Of a DNA stretch of 64,000 bases, positions 45,084 to 54,412 are shown one piece after another. The notes under the pieces were generated by a model, which saw only the letters and a program-made list of their open reading frames with translations, did not search any database and was not told the DNA's origin. The DNA is taken from the NCBI GenBank assembly GCA_903825645.1, contig CAIKBL010000041.1, positions 72,375 through 136,374 of the forward strand, given 5' to 3'. Every line of letters starts with the position of its first letter. The stretch's first letter is position 1. Source of the DNA: an uncultured Pseudomonadota bacterium. GTDB lineage: Bacteria > Pseudomonadota > Gammaproteobacteria > Ga0077536. The translations under genes were made by a program, and so were the position numbers.

Positions 45084-47792
45084 TTAATGGGCTTCATCCC
45101 AATTGAGGCCAACGCCGATATCCACGACCAAGGGAACGGCAAGCGCCGCCGCCCCCGCCATCAGGCGGCGAACCTGCGTCGTGACGTCTTCAAGCGCGGT
45201 AGTCGCCACTTCAAAAACGAGCTCGTCATGGACCTGCATAACGAGCGATGCGGGCGGCCGCTCGCGCACCATCCAGTCATCAACGGCAAGCATCGCACGT
45301 TTGATAATATCGGCCGCCGTGCCCTGCATGGGCGCATTGATCGCCGTACGCTCGGCATACTGTCGACGCTGCACGTTACGAGAATCGATGTCCGGCAAAT
45401 ACAGGCGCCGTCCGAACACCGTTTCAACGTACCCCTGTTCGCGGGCACGCACCCGTGTGTCCTCCATGTATTTCTTTACCCCGGGGTAGCGGGCGAAATA
45501 CAAATCCACATACGCCTGCGCTGCCCCGCGTTCGATGCCCAGTTGACGGGCTAGTCCGAAAGCAGACATCCCGTAGATCAGACCGAAATTAATTGCCTTG
45601 GCGGCTCTTCGCTGCTCGTCGCCCACCGCCTCGAGGGCGATCCCAAAAACTTCCGCGGCCGTAGCCCTGTGAATATCCGCCCCAATCGCAAAGGCGGCGA
45701 GCAGCCGCTCGTCGCCCGACAGATGGGCCATGATGCGCAATTCAATCTGCGAATAATCTGCGGCGAGCAAGCGCGACCCGGGCGGCGCAATGAATGCTTG
45801 GCGGATGCGCCGACCCTCCGGCGTACGGACGGGTATGTTCTGCAAGTTAGGATCGGAGGATGACAAACGCCCCGTGGCCGCAATCGCCTGATGGTAACTG
45901 GTGTGGATCCGACCGGTAGCCGGATTGACCTCGAGCGGCAACTTATCTGTGTAGGTGGATTTGAGCTTAGTTAGTCCACGGTACTCCAGAATCAGGCGGG
46001 GCAACGGATAGGATTCGGCTAATTCCTGCAGGGCCGATTCTGCCGTCGAAGGTTGGCCAGTAGGGGTCTTGGCGGTTATCGGGAGCCCGAGGCGCTCGAA
46101 AAGGATCTCCTGAATCTGTTTGGGTGAGCTCATATTGAACTCACATCCGGCAAGCGTGTAGGCATCCCGGGCCAATACCTGAATTTTGAAGGCGAGCTCT
46201 TCGCTCTGTGCGGCGAGCATCGTGGTGTTGATTAGAACACCCCGGCGTTCGATGCGGGAAAGCACGGACACCAGTGGGATTTCTATTTCATCAAGTAACT
46301 GGTTAAGCGTCGGTATTTGTTGCACACGGGGCCACAGACTCTGGTGCAGTTTGAGACAGATATCCGCGTCTTCTGCGGCATAAGGGGTCGCTTGTTCGAT
46401 GGAGACCTGATCGAAACACAGCTGATTGCTGCCCTTACCCGCCACGTCTTCGAAGTGAATGGTGGTATGACCGAGGTACTTGAGTGCAAGCGAATCGAGA
46501 TCGTGTCGGGTTATCGTGCTGTTCAGTACATAAGATTCGAGCATCGTGTCATAGCGGATGCCGCGCAGTTGGATCCCATGGTTCGCCAGTACACTTTTAT
46601 CGTATTTGAGATTATGCCCAAGCTTGAGGATGGCGGGATTTTCAAGGAGGGGCTTGAGTAAGTCGAGAACGATCTCGCGGGGCAACTGGGGGGGGACGCC
46701 TAGATAGGTATGCGCGAGTGGCACGTAGGCCGCCATGCCTGGCTCACAGGAAAAGGAGACGCCCACAATCCGAGCGTCAATGTAATTGAGGCTTGTGGTT
46801 TCCGTATCAAAGGCAAAATAGGGCGCGGCTCGCAGTCGCGAAAGCCAAACCTCCAAGTGCTCCATCGTCAAGACGGTTTCATAGTCCGCGCGAGTGACGA
46901 CTTCCGGGATCTCCGATGCGGTTGGCGAGTCCGGAAACTGGCGCAGCCAAGTGTTGAATTCCAGACGCTGAAACAGGGCGCGTAAAGCTGCCGTGTCGGG
47001 TGACCGTGGTGCCAACGCCGTTAAGGGGGTTTCGAGTTCCAGATCGTCCATGATCGTCACCAGCCGCCGTGACAGCGGCAACTGCGGCAGCGTTGCGCGC
47101 AAACTCTCGCCCACCGTGCCCTTGATGTGCTCGGCATTCCCGATGATACCGTCAAGGTTGCCGTACTCCTGAAGCCATTTCACCGCCGTTTTTGGCCCGA
47201 CTTTAGGAACGCCAGGCACATTGTCGACCGTATCTCCAATCAACGTCAGATAATCGACGATGAGCGCAGGCGGCACACCAAACTTGGCCAAGACCCCGGC
47301 GCTATCCAGCCGAGTATTGTCCATCGTGTTGACGAGGGTAATGTGCGGTCCAACCAGTTGCGCGAAGTCTTTATCGCCCGTGGAAATGACCACTTCGTGC
47401 CCGGCGCGCTCCGCTAACCGGGCGAGCGTACCGATGACATCATCCGCTTCGATACCCGTCATCATGATTCTTGGCAAGCCGAGTGCATCGATGACCTCGA
47501 AAAGTAGTGGAACCTGCGAGGAGAGTTCTTCCGGCATCGAAGGACGGTGCGCTTTGTAACCGGCGAACCAACCATCCCGGGTGGTGGGGCCTCTTGGGTC
47601 AAAGACCACCGCGAACAGTGACGAGGGCAGCTCAGCCTGTAACTTCCTGAGCATGGCGATGACCCCATGGATCGCGCCCGTAGGCTGCCCGGCACTGTTG
47701 GTCAGATTCGGCAGGGCATGAAAGGCCCGATAAAGATAGGAAGAGCCATCCACCAGAACGAGGATCGGGGTTTGCGCGTCAGTTACAGACAT
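45084..47792 (-). CDS. polA: DNA polymerase I
   Basis: Repair and Okazaki-fragment polymerase. The 902-residue protein has a full 5'-3' exonuclease domain (residues about 10-290; GIEADDVIGT, STGDKDFAQLV), a 3'-5' exonuclease with catalytic D329 and E331 (FAFDTETTSL) still present, hence probably proofreading, and the family A polymerase with motif A (LAADYSQIELR), motif B (RRAAKAINFGLIYG) and motif C (VMQVHDEL). Divergent from the DUF2782 gene, a pairing seen in other gammaproteobacteria. Confidence 0.97.
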   Translation of the reverse strand: MSVTDAQTPILVLVDGSSYLYRAFHALPNLTNSAGQPTGAIHGVIAMLRKLQAELPSSLFAVVFDPRGPTTRDGWFAGYKAHRPSMPEELSSQVPLLFEVIDALGLPRIMMTGIEADDVIGTLARLAERAGHEVVISTGDKDFAQLVGPHITLVNTMDNTRLDSAGVLAKFGVPPALIVDYLTLIGDTVDNVPGVPKVGPKTAVKWLQEYGNLDGIIGNAEHIKGTVGESLRATLPQLPLSRRLVTIMDDLELETPLTALAPRSPDTAALRALFQRLEFNTWLRQFPDSPTASEIPEVVTRADYETVLTMEHLEVWLSRLRAAPYFAFDTETTSLNYIDARIVGVSFSCEPGMAAYVPLAHTYLGVPPQLPREIVLDLLKPLLENPAILKLGHNLKYDKSVLANHGIQLRGIRYDTMLESYVLNSTITRHDLDSLALKYLGHTTIHFEDVAGKGSNQLCFDQVSIEQATPYAAEDADICLKLHQSLWPRVQQIPTLNQLLDEIEIPLVSVLSRIERRGVLINTTMLAAQSEELAFKIQVLARDAYTLAGCEFNMSSPKQIQEILFERLGLPITAKTPTGQPSTAESALQELAESYPLPRLILEYRGLTKLKSTYTDKLPLEVNPATGRIHTSYHQAIAATGRLSSSDPNLQNIPVRTPEGRRIRQAFIAPPGSRLLAADYSQIELRIMAHLSGDERLLAAFAIGADIHRATAAEVFGIALEAVGDEQRRAAKAINFGLIYGMSAFGLARQLGIERGAAQAYVDLYFARYPGVKKYMEDTRVRAREQGYVETVFGRRLYLPDIDSRNVQRRQYAERTAINAPMQGTAADIIKRAMLAVDDWMVRERPPASLVMQVHDELVFEVATTALEDVTTQVRRLMAGAAALAVPLVVDIGVGLNWDEAH

Positions 47793-47861
47793 AGCGTCTC
47801 TGTGGTTGTTCGAGATACGACAGTTGAAGAGGGATCACGAGCAGATCTGTCTCAAGGGTGG

Positions 47862-47870
47862 TGCTATGCT
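47862..47870 (+). promoter_or_regulatory. Candidate extended -10 promoter for the DUF2782 gene
   Basis: TGCTATGCT fits an extended -10 (TGn plus TATGCT), 40 bases before the GTG start. The -35 region (CAGATC) is poor, which is tolerated by extended -10 promoters. Confidence 0.3.
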
Positions 47871-47910
47871 ATGACGAACCTCCGGCTTCGTCGAATCCAG
47901 AAAGGGTCCA

Positions 47911-48264
47911 GTGCTAATCCGTCGTTCCCCTGTTTCGCTTATGGTCTGTTTTGCGCTGGCCGCAGCGATGTCCGCTTCCGCCTTCGCCGCTAAACGCCTC
48001 GAAGATGTGTCCGAGTCAGCGCCCCCGCCGCCTTCCTCTATCGAAGACGGCCAGACAATGCAGCCCGAGATCACCATCGTGCACCGCAAAGACGCCACGG
48101 TTGAAGAGTACAGGGTGAGCGGCAGACTTTACATGGTTAAGGTCACGCCCGTCGTTGGTCCGCCCTATTATCTCGTGGACAATAACGGGGATGGCCGGCT
48201 GTCGAGCCGAATTGACACGCTCGCGCCGCCCACGGTCCCGAGATGGGTAATCTTCAGCTGGTGA
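47911..48264 (+). CDS. DUF2782 family exported protein
   Basis: A 117-residue protein with a signal peptide (LMVCFALAAAMSASAFA, cleavage near residue 26) and a mature part carrying the DUF2782 core: PEITIVHRKDATVEEYRVSGRLYMVKVTP and a glycine-rich end YYLVDNNGDGRL. Function is unknown; the family is often found beside polA. The start is GTG, with AAAGGG 4 bases before it; an ATG ten codons later would cut the signal peptide. Confidence 0.82.
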   Translation: MLIRRSPVSLMVCFALAAAMSASAFAAKRLEDVSESAPPPPSSIEDGQTMQPEITIVHRKDATVEEYRVSGRLYMVKVTPVVGPPYYLVDNNGDGRLSSRIDTLAPPTVPRWVIFSW

Positions 48265-48542
48265 CCCACTGCGGGCTTCCCCACGCCGTGAGACACGGTG
48301 TAGAGGCTGACGGGCACCCGCCTGTAGGGAGGCCGCGCGTCCTTATCAAGACGGCTTGACGTCAAAAAAAGAACCCTCACTCGCCGTCTCCTTGCACCCA
48401 ATTCAATGCAATCCGCGTACTGAACCGTGGCGCAGAAGACGGATGTCGAACCGTGGGCACGCGAGACCTGACGTCTTTAGTGCCGCGACGCCACCAACGG
48501 CGCGCGCCGGTTTAGCCCCTAATAACCAAGATCTGCAGGTAC
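48265..48542. other. Gene-free stretch after the DUF2782 gene
   Basis: No frame in this stretch shows family resemblance or a ribosome site. It leads into the bidirectional terminator that separates the rightward DUF2782 gene from the leftward OmpA-like gene. Confidence 0.5.
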
Positions 48543-48570
48543 AAAAAAGCCCTCCGGAGAGGGCTTTTTT
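48543..48570. terminator. Strong bidirectional intrinsic terminator
   Basis: GCCCTC and GAGGGC form a perfect 6-bp GC stem around CGGA, with six A on the left and six T on the right, so it works on both strands. It sits between two convergent genes, 41 bases from the OmpA-like stop. Confidence 0.9.
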
Positions 48571-48611
48571 GCGGGTGTTTACGCCGAAGCGCAGACGCCA
48601 CATTACCCCGT

Positions 48612-49118
48612 TTACTTCGCGACCACCAAGTCAACTCTGCGGTTACGTGCACGCCCCTCACTCGTCTGGTTGCTTGCAGCCGGGCGAGTCTTGCCGTAGC
48701 CGGCAGGCGACAGGCGACTGGCATCAATGCCTTTGCTACTCAGATATTTGACGACAGCTTGCGCGCGGCGCTCGGACAATTTCTGGTTGTAGCGCGCTGA
48801 GCCCACGCTATCCGTGTGTCCTTCGACGCTGACCTTGACGGCCGGATTCTGCGTGAGCACCTCGGCGACATGGTCAAGCTTGGCAAGCGCTTCCGGGTGA
48901 AGGATCGCTTTGTTGAAGTCGAAATTCGTTCCTTCCAGGCTCAGCATCGTGGTGCCGACTTGCGGCGGTACGACAGGTGCTGGTGCCGGCACGGCGGCGG
49001 GTGCCGCCGCTTGAACCGGGACTGGCGCCACGGGTTCACTGACGCGGCATTGGTTAGCGCACCCACCGAGCAATAGGCTCACAGAGATGGCGAAACTGGC
49101 TTTTAATCGGTTGCCCAT
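48612..49118 (-). CDS. OmpA/Pal-like outer-membrane lipoprotein
   Basis: A 168-residue lipoprotein: signal ending LLLGGC (lipid cysteine at residue 20), an alanine-proline-valine-rich spacer to about residue 52, and a C-terminal OmpA domain that binds diaminopimelate in peptidoglycan (VSVEGHTDSVGSARYNQKLSERRA, then ARNRRVDLVV). It is distinct from the true pal gene at the right end of the window. It stands alone, bounded by the terminator and its own promoter region. Confidence 0.87.
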   Translation of the reverse strand: MGNRLKASFAISVSLLLGGCANQCRVSEPVAPVPVQAAAPAAVPAPAPVVPPQVGTTMLSLEGTNFDFNKAILHPEALAKLDHVAEVLTQNPAVKVSVEGHTDSVGSARYNQKLSERRAQAVVKYLSSKGIDASRLSPAGYGKTRPAASNQTSEGRARNRRVDLVVAK

Positions 49119-49205
49119 AACGTACTTCCCGTCCTGTTTGAAAGTGTTTAAAACTTATTTGCAAATAAAATTGCCGCACTGCAGTAATATATGTGCGCGG
49201 CACGC

Positions 49206-49233
49206 AGGATACCACAGCTTACGACAGGATCAA
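49206..49233 (-). promoter_or_regulatory. Candidate promoter of the OmpA-like lipoprotein gene
   Basis: On the minus strand TTGATC (49228-49233) and TATCCT (49206-49211) are 16 bases apart, about 90 bases before the start codon. The leader between contains an AT-rich tract. Confidence 0.35.
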
Positions 49234-49389
49234 TTGCGTTCGATGCTAGATGAACGTTATGACGTAAGTATATGGTGAAATTAGAGTTGCCGGACGGCAT
49301 TTGCACTAAATCAGCGCCATCAGGCTCGCGAGAGATCGCCGACGAACGCGCGCACGTGGCGATACACCCGAGGTTCACCGACAAGGGCG

Positions 49390-51123
49390 TCAGCCGATTT
49401 CCTCCAACAATCTGCGGAGTTTCACCGGGTCGGAAGTCTTGATTGCACGCTCCGCGAGCTGGCGAACAACGCCGGCGTCGGTGTCTGCAATCACGCGTTT
49501 GATTTCGAGCAGGACCGACGGGTGAACACTGAAACAGTCCAACCCCAGGCCCAGGAGCAGACGGGTACAACGCACATCTCCCGCCATCTCGCCGCACATC
49601 GAGACGGGAACGCGCGCCTTCTGGCCAGCCTTGAGGGTCATCGAAATTAACCGCAAGACGCCCGGATTGAAGGGGTCATAGAGATAATTCACCTCGTCAT
49701 TGACCCGATCAATGGCCAACGAGTATTGAATGAGATCATTCGTACCGATAGAAAGGAAATCGAGCACGTGTGCGAAGCCGTCCGCAAATACGGCTGCAAC
49801 CGGCACTTCAATCATCCCGCCTACCGGCATTTCGGGATCGAATAGAATCTTTTGGGCGCTAAATTCGGCTTGGATCCCTCGGACCAGCTCTCGGACCTGA
49901 CTGGCCTCTTCCACCTGCGAAAGCATGGGGATCATCATCCGTACCGGTCCCAATGCCGACGCCCGAATAATTGCCCGCAGCTGCGGCAGAAATAGGGTCG
50001 GCTCCTTCAGGCCGAGCCGAATCGCCCGCAGGCCCAGCGCCGGATTGGCCCCTTTTCCTCGTGCAGTCAGCGCCGGATCGACTTGCTTGTCCCCACCAAT
50101 GTCCATCGTTCGAATGGTGACGGGAAGACCGCTAACCGCCTTTACCAGTTGCTGATAGGCGTCAAAATGCTCTTCTTCGGTTGGCGCGTCAGGACGATTC
50201 ATGTAGAGAAATTCGGTACGGTATAGACCCACCCCCTGCGCGCCCACCTCACGTGCCGCCGCAAAATCGCTAGGCAGTTCGACGTTAGCCTGAAGTTCAA
50301 TCGTGACACCATCGTGCGTGACGCAGGGCGCCCGTCTCAGCTTATTCAGCGTTGCGGAATAACGGGCTCGCTCGTCCTGTCGGCGACGGTAATGCGCCAA
50401 GGTCCGTTGATCGGGCTCACCAACCACAACACCTTCGTTGCCATCGACAATGAGCAATTCGCCGGACTGCAAAAATCGACGGGCATGACGGACGCCGACG
50501 ATACCGGGGATCCCGAGGCTACGTGCGAGAATCGCGGTGTGAGAGGTAGGTCCACCAAATTCGGTGACAAACCCGACCACCCCATGATGTTGCATTAACA
50601 AGGCATCCGCGGGGGCGAGATCATCAGCAAACAACACCGCGCCCTGCAACCGGTCTTCAGCACCCGCCGTCCGCGCAAGACTCACCCCCTGCAGGCTCCG
50701 TAGAATTCCGTTCATCACATGTTCCACGTCATCACGACGGGTGCGCAAATACGGATCGTCCATCTGGTCAAAAACACTCACGATCGCGTCACGCTGATTG
50801 CGTAGCGCCCACGCGGCATTCAAGCGTCGCTCACGGATCAGACGAATCGGCTCCTCCGCCAGCGTCGGATCCCCCAACATGAGCAGGTGTGTATCAATGA
50901 ATGCGGCAACATCGTGCGGCGAATTTATCGGAATTCTGTCGCGCATCTGTCGCAGATGTTCAGCCGAGGCCTCAATTGCGGCACGAAGCCTCGCCACTTC
51001 GGACTCGATCTCTGGGAGATCAATCAGACTTTCGCGGACGTCGTGGTCCTCGTGGGCAAGGATGTGCGCCTTGCCGATCGCAATCCCGCGAGAGACCGCA
51101 AGACCGTGGAGAGAAAACGTCAT
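49390..51123 (-). CDS. ptsI: PTS enzyme I (phosphoenolpyruvate-protein phosphotransferase)
   Basis: Takes phosphate from phosphoenolpyruvate and passes it to HPr. The 577-residue protein has the phospho-histidine H195 in FGGPTSHTAILARSLG, the PEP-binding barrel segments LYRTEFLYMNR and IRTMDIGGDKQ, and the C-terminal cysteine in VSMCGEMAGD. No GAF domain, so it is the carbon-type EI, not EI-Ntr. It is last in the run and overlaps the HPr gene by 4 bases. Confidence 0.95.
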   Translation of the reverse strand: MTFSLHGLAVSRGIAIGKAHILAHEDHDVRESLIDLPEIESEVARLRAAIEASAEHLRQMRDRIPINSPHDVAAFIDTHLLMLGDPTLAEEPIRLIRERRLNAAWALRNQRDAIVSVFDQMDDPYLRTRRDDVEHVMNGILRSLQGVSLARTAGAEDRLQGAVLFADDLAPADALLMQHHGVVGFVTEFGGPTSHTAILARSLGIPGIVGVRHARRFLQSGELLIVDGNEGVVVGEPDQRTLAHYRRRQDERARYSATLNKLRRAPCVTHDGVTIELQANVELPSDFAAAREVGAQGVGLYRTEFLYMNRPDAPTEEEHFDAYQQLVKAVSGLPVTIRTMDIGGDKQVDPALTARGKGANPALGLRAIRLGLKEPTLFLPQLRAIIRASALGPVRMMIPMLSQVEEASQVRELVRGIQAEFSAQKILFDPEMPVGGMIEVPVAAVFADGFAHVLDFLSIGTNDLIQYSLAIDRVNDEVNYLYDPFNPGVLRLISMTLKAGQKARVPVSMCGEMAGDVRCTRLLLGLGLDCFSVHPSVLLEIKRVIADTDAGVVRQLAERAIKTSDPVKLRRLLEEIG

Positions 51124-51389
51124 TCCGGCTCACCAAAACGACTATCGATCAAGGCAATCAAGGCCTGCAAGGCGGCTTCTTCATCTTCACCCTCGGTGCT
51201 AATAACGAGTTCACAGTCCTGTGATGCAGCCAGCATCATCAAACCCATGATGCTCTTCCCGTTGATTTTTTTGGTGCCTTTCTCAACGAAAACCTCACAG
51301 CGAAAGGATGTCGCCATTTGCATAAATTTAGCGGCGGCACGTGCATGCAGACCAAGCCGATTGATAATTTTGACCGAAGCACTCAGCAT
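51120..51389 (-). CDS. HPr family phosphocarrier protein
   Basis: 89-residue phosphocarrier with phospho-accepting H15 (NRLGLHARAAAKF) and a serine at position 46 (INGKSIMGLMMLAA), the residue that HPr kinase modifies in other bacteria. Whether it acts in sugar transport or only in regulation (HPr or NPr) cannot be told. The ATG chosen matches the family N-terminus; the open frame runs 35 codons further into rapZ. No EIIA gene stands next to it. Confidence 0.93.
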   Translation of the reverse strand: MLSASVKIINRLGLHARAAAKFMQMATSFRCEVFVEKGTKKINGKSIMGLMMLAASQDCELVISTEGEDEEAALQALIALIDSRFGEPE

Positions 51390-51394
51390 GTTCT

Positions 51395-52255
51395 TCAGAG
51401 ATCTCTGTGGGAAAGCACAATATGCCAGCGGGCGCGAAAATGTGCGGCAATCCGCTCGGCGACATAAACGGATCGATGGCGACCGCCCGTACATCCAATA
51501 GCAATCGTCAGGTAACTGCGGTCTTCCCGTTCAAAACGCGGAATCCAGCGCTCAAGCAGTTGTGTGACATCAGCCACCATCTCCGTCGCATACGCGGTAC
51601 GGTCCAAGAATTCGCACACAGGGGCATCCTGGCCTGACAACTCCCTCAGCTGCGGATCCCAATGAGGATTTGGCAAACACCGCACGTCGAAGAGAAAATC
51701 GGCATCGGGCGGAATACCGTCTTTATAACCGAAGGAGGACACTTGCACCGTGAGGGAGCCAGGTGTGCGTTTGCTGACTTGTTCGGTGATCTGCGCGCGA
51801 AATTCGTGAATATGGGTGTGCGTTGTATCAATTCGCAAATCCGCACGGGCGATCACCGGCTCGAGAACCGCACGTTCGCGTGCAATCGCCTGGCGCAGCG
51901 GTACCTCGACGGTTGACAGCGGGTGGCGGCGACGGGACTCATTAAAGCGGTTAATCAACGCTTGATCGCTGGCTTCGACGAAGACAAGTTCGACCTCGAA
52001 GGCCCGGGTTTTTAGGAGATCCAGAATCTCGGGCAGCTGCCGGAGATCCCCATCAGGATTACGGGCATCGATGCCGACCGCAACCCGTGCATAGCGTGGG
52101 AGCGGACTTTGGCCCACGAAATGGGCGAAGTCAGCTAGAAACCCTGCGGGAAGATTATCAACGCAGTAGAACCCCGCATCTTCCAGCGCATGTAGTGCGA
52201 TCGTTTTACCGGCGCCTGAGAGTCCAGAGACGATGATGAAGCGCTGCACAGTCAT
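51395..52255 (-). CDS. rapZ: RNase adapter protein RapZ
   Basis: P-loop protein that in E. coli binds the small RNA GlmZ and RNase E and so tunes glucosamine-6-phosphate synthesis. The 286-residue chain has Walker A GLSGAGKT (11-18) and the conserved C-terminal segment IGCTGGRHRSVYVAERIA, with VSSFGYKDGIPPDAD in the middle. Its place between hpf and HPr is standard, except that ptsN, usually next to it, is missing. Confidence 0.95.
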   Translation of the reverse strand: MTVQRFIIVSGLSGAGKTIALHALEDAGFYCVDNLPAGFLADFAHFVGQSPLPRYARVAVGIDARNPDGDLRQLPEILDLLKTRAFEVELVFVEASDQALINRFNESRRRHPLSTVEVPLRQAIARERAVLEPVIARADLRIDTTHTHIHEFRAQITEQVSKRTPGSLTVQVSSFGYKDGIPPDADFLFDVRCLPNPHWDPQLRELSGQDAPVCEFLDRTAYATEMVADVTQLLERWIPRFEREDRSYLTIAIGCTGGRHRSVYVAERIAAHFRARWHIVLSHRDL

Positions 52256-52369
52256 GGTGTTGTTCTGTCACAGAGGAGCGAGATCCCGGTCCGGCGAGGA
52301 TCCGGGCCGGGTTTTCATTAAATTTTCTTTGTTTACCAGCGTATTAGCGACTCGCGCTGCTGGCGCCCC

Positions 52370-52684
52370 CTAGTCCTTCCCAACGGTGTCACGCGCGTGA
52401 TGATCGGTAAGTTTCTCCTTATGCCGTTTAACCTGCCGATCGAGTTTATCCAACATCGAATCAATCGCGGCATACATGTCTTGATGCTCACTGGTCGCGT
52501 GCAGGGTATTTCCGGCAACATGAACCGTTGCCTCCGCACGATGTAATTGCTTTTCAACCCCCAACACAAAATGGGCGTCAACCATTTGATCATAATGTCG
52601 CTGGATACGTTGCAACTTCGTCTTGAGGTACTCGTTCAAGGCTGGTGAGAGCTCGAGATGAAGGCCCGTGATATTTATTTGCAC
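52370..52684 (-). CDS. hpf: Ribosome hibernation-promoting factor HPF (short form)
   Basis: Binds the 30S decoding region and helps form inactive 100S ribosome dimers in stationary phase. 104 residues with the family N-terminus MQINITGLHLELSPALNEYL and the basic helix KLDRQVKRHKEKLTDHHA. No C-terminal dimerisation domain, so it is the short gammaproteobacterial type. It follows rpoN, the usual order. Confidence 0.94.
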   Translation of the reverse strand: MQINITGLHLELSPALNEYLKTKLQRIQRHYDQMVDAHFVLGVEKQLHRAEATVHVAGNTLHATSEHQDMYAAIDSMLDKLDRQVKRHKEKLTDHHARDTVGKD

Positions 52685-52764
52685 AATTCGCTCCTAGCTA
52701 GAAGACATAAAAATCTGGGAAAGTCCCAGGCGGGCAGAGTTGCACCGGGTGGGCACCTTTGCCC

Positions 52765-54300
52765 TCACACCAATTTTTTGCGCTCGTTGGACGGCGGAAT
52801 CTGCATCCCCTCACGGTATTTAGCGACCGTACGCCGCGCAACATTGACCCCTTGCTTGGACAATATGGAGGCGATGATGCTATCGCTCAAGGGTTTGTCT
52901 CCATTTTCGGCAGAAATCAATTTTCGGATCACGGCTCTGATCGCCGTGGACGACGCTTCGCCACCCAGCGAAGTTCCCACATGACTGGAAAAAAAATATT
53001 TCAGTTCAAAAGTACCCCGGGGGGTGTAGAGGTATTTCCGTGTGGTCACCCGAGAAATCGTTGATTCATGCATCCCGAGCGCGTCGGCGATATCGTGCAG
53101 GATGAGCGGTCGCATCGCTTCCTCACCGTGTTCCAGAAATGCCCGCTGCCGCTCCACAATGGCATTAGCCACGCGTAATAGGGTTTCACTACGACTCTGG
53201 AGACTTTTGATGAACCACTTGGCTTCCTGCAGATGTGTGCGCAGCGCGTTGTTGTCGTCCGTATTTGCAGCGCGCCGGACCAGATTCGCGTAATAGGGGT
53301 TTATTCGCAACTGAGGCATCGTCTCCCCGTTGAGCTCAACGCGCCAGCGCCCCTTTATTTTACGGACAAACACGTCGGGAATAAGATATTCCGGATTGGT
53401 CGCCGAAAAACCCCCGCCAGGGCGCGGCGCGAGCGACCGAATCAACGCGATAACAGCTCGCAGATCGTCGGTGGCAAGGTCCAGACGACGCCCGAGCTGG
53501 GCATAATCCCGGCTAGCGAGCAACGTCAAGTGGTGCTCACAAAGTGTGCGAGCCTCCTCTCGCCACGGCGTCTCGGGTGGCAGTTGCTTCAGCTGCAGAA
53601 GCAGGCATTCCTTTAAATCTCGCGCGCCGACGCCGGCCGGCTCCAGCATCTGCACGAGCCGCAGAACGGCCGTCACTTCCTCGCTCAGGAATGGCTGCGG
53701 TTCGCCGACGCTAACAATGTCCCTTATTTCCTCCACGGTGGCTTCGAGATAGCCGTCTTCATTGATGGCATCGATGATGGCCTCGCCGATCTTCCGATCG
53801 GCGGCACTGAGGGGCGCCAGGTTTAATTGCCAGAGCAGGTGTTCACGCAGGGTCTCGGTGGTGCCTACTTGAGATTCGCGATCGCCGTAGTCTTCTTGCG
53901 GGGCCTGCGGGGCCCCCTGCGGCAGCGTGCTATCAAACACATCTTCCCAGTCGATATCGATTGGCAAGTCCTGCGGAATATCTTCGGTGGTCGACGCCAC
54001 CCCGCTATCCCAGTCCTCGGGTGATTCTCGCCCACCCTCAGGGGCATTTCCGTCACCGTTCCAATCCTCTCGGGAGCCGTCCAGATCCTCACTCGTGGTG
54101 GTGTCGGACGAGAGGCTGTCGAGACCGAGATCTGGGAGTTCGCTATCGTCTTCCAGTTCCAACATCATATTGGAATCAAGGACCTGCTGAACCTCGATGC
54201 TCAGTTCTAGCGAAGAGAGCTGGAGCAATCGAATGGCTTGTTGCAGCTGCGGCGTCATCGCGAGCTGCTGGCCAAGTTTGAGTTGCAGGGACTGCTTCAT
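52765..54300 (-). CDS. rpoN: RNA polymerase sigma-54 factor
   Basis: Alternative sigma factor for activator-dependent promoters. The 511-residue protein has the glutamine/leucine-rich region I (MKQSLQLKLGQQLAMTPQLQ), an acidic region II rich in Asp and Ser (about residues 50-130), the core-binding domain, a helix-turn-helix (ALGMHESTISRVTTRKYLYT) and the RpoN box ARRTVAKYRE at 488-497. Its position after lptB is conserved among proteobacteria. Confidence 0.96.
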   Translation of the reverse strand: MKQSLQLKLGQQLAMTPQLQQAIRLLQLSSLELSIEVQQVLDSNMMLELEDDSELPDLGLDSLSSDTTTSEDLDGSREDWNGDGNAPEGGRESPEDWDSGVASTTEDIPQDLPIDIDWEDVFDSTLPQGAPQAPQEDYGDRESQVGTTETLREHLLWQLNLAPLSAADRKIGEAIIDAINEDGYLEATVEEIRDIVSVGEPQPFLSEEVTAVLRLVQMLEPAGVGARDLKECLLLQLKQLPPETPWREEARTLCEHHLTLLASRDYAQLGRRLDLATDDLRAVIALIRSLAPRPGGGFSATNPEYLIPDVFVRKIKGRWRVELNGETMPQLRINPYYANLVRRAANTDDNNALRTHLQEAKWFIKSLQSRSETLLRVANAIVERQRAFLEHGEEAMRPLILHDIADALGMHESTISRVTTRKYLYTPRGTFELKYFFSSHVGTSLGGEASSTAIRAVIRKLISAENGDKPLSDSIIASILSKQGVNVARRTVAKYREGMQIPPSNERKKLV

Positions 54301-54412
54301 TGCTCAGCGCTTGATAAGGAACGTATCTTGCATGAGCAGAGTGTAGCGCAAACTGATGAAGGGCACGCTTGGGATCTGTCGTCGCAGAATCCGGTACCCT
54401 TTCTGATGACTC

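Noticed and set aside
51390-51494. N-terminally extended HPr inside rapZ
   Set aside because: HPr is about 89 residues and the later ATG puts H15 and S46 at their canonical positions.
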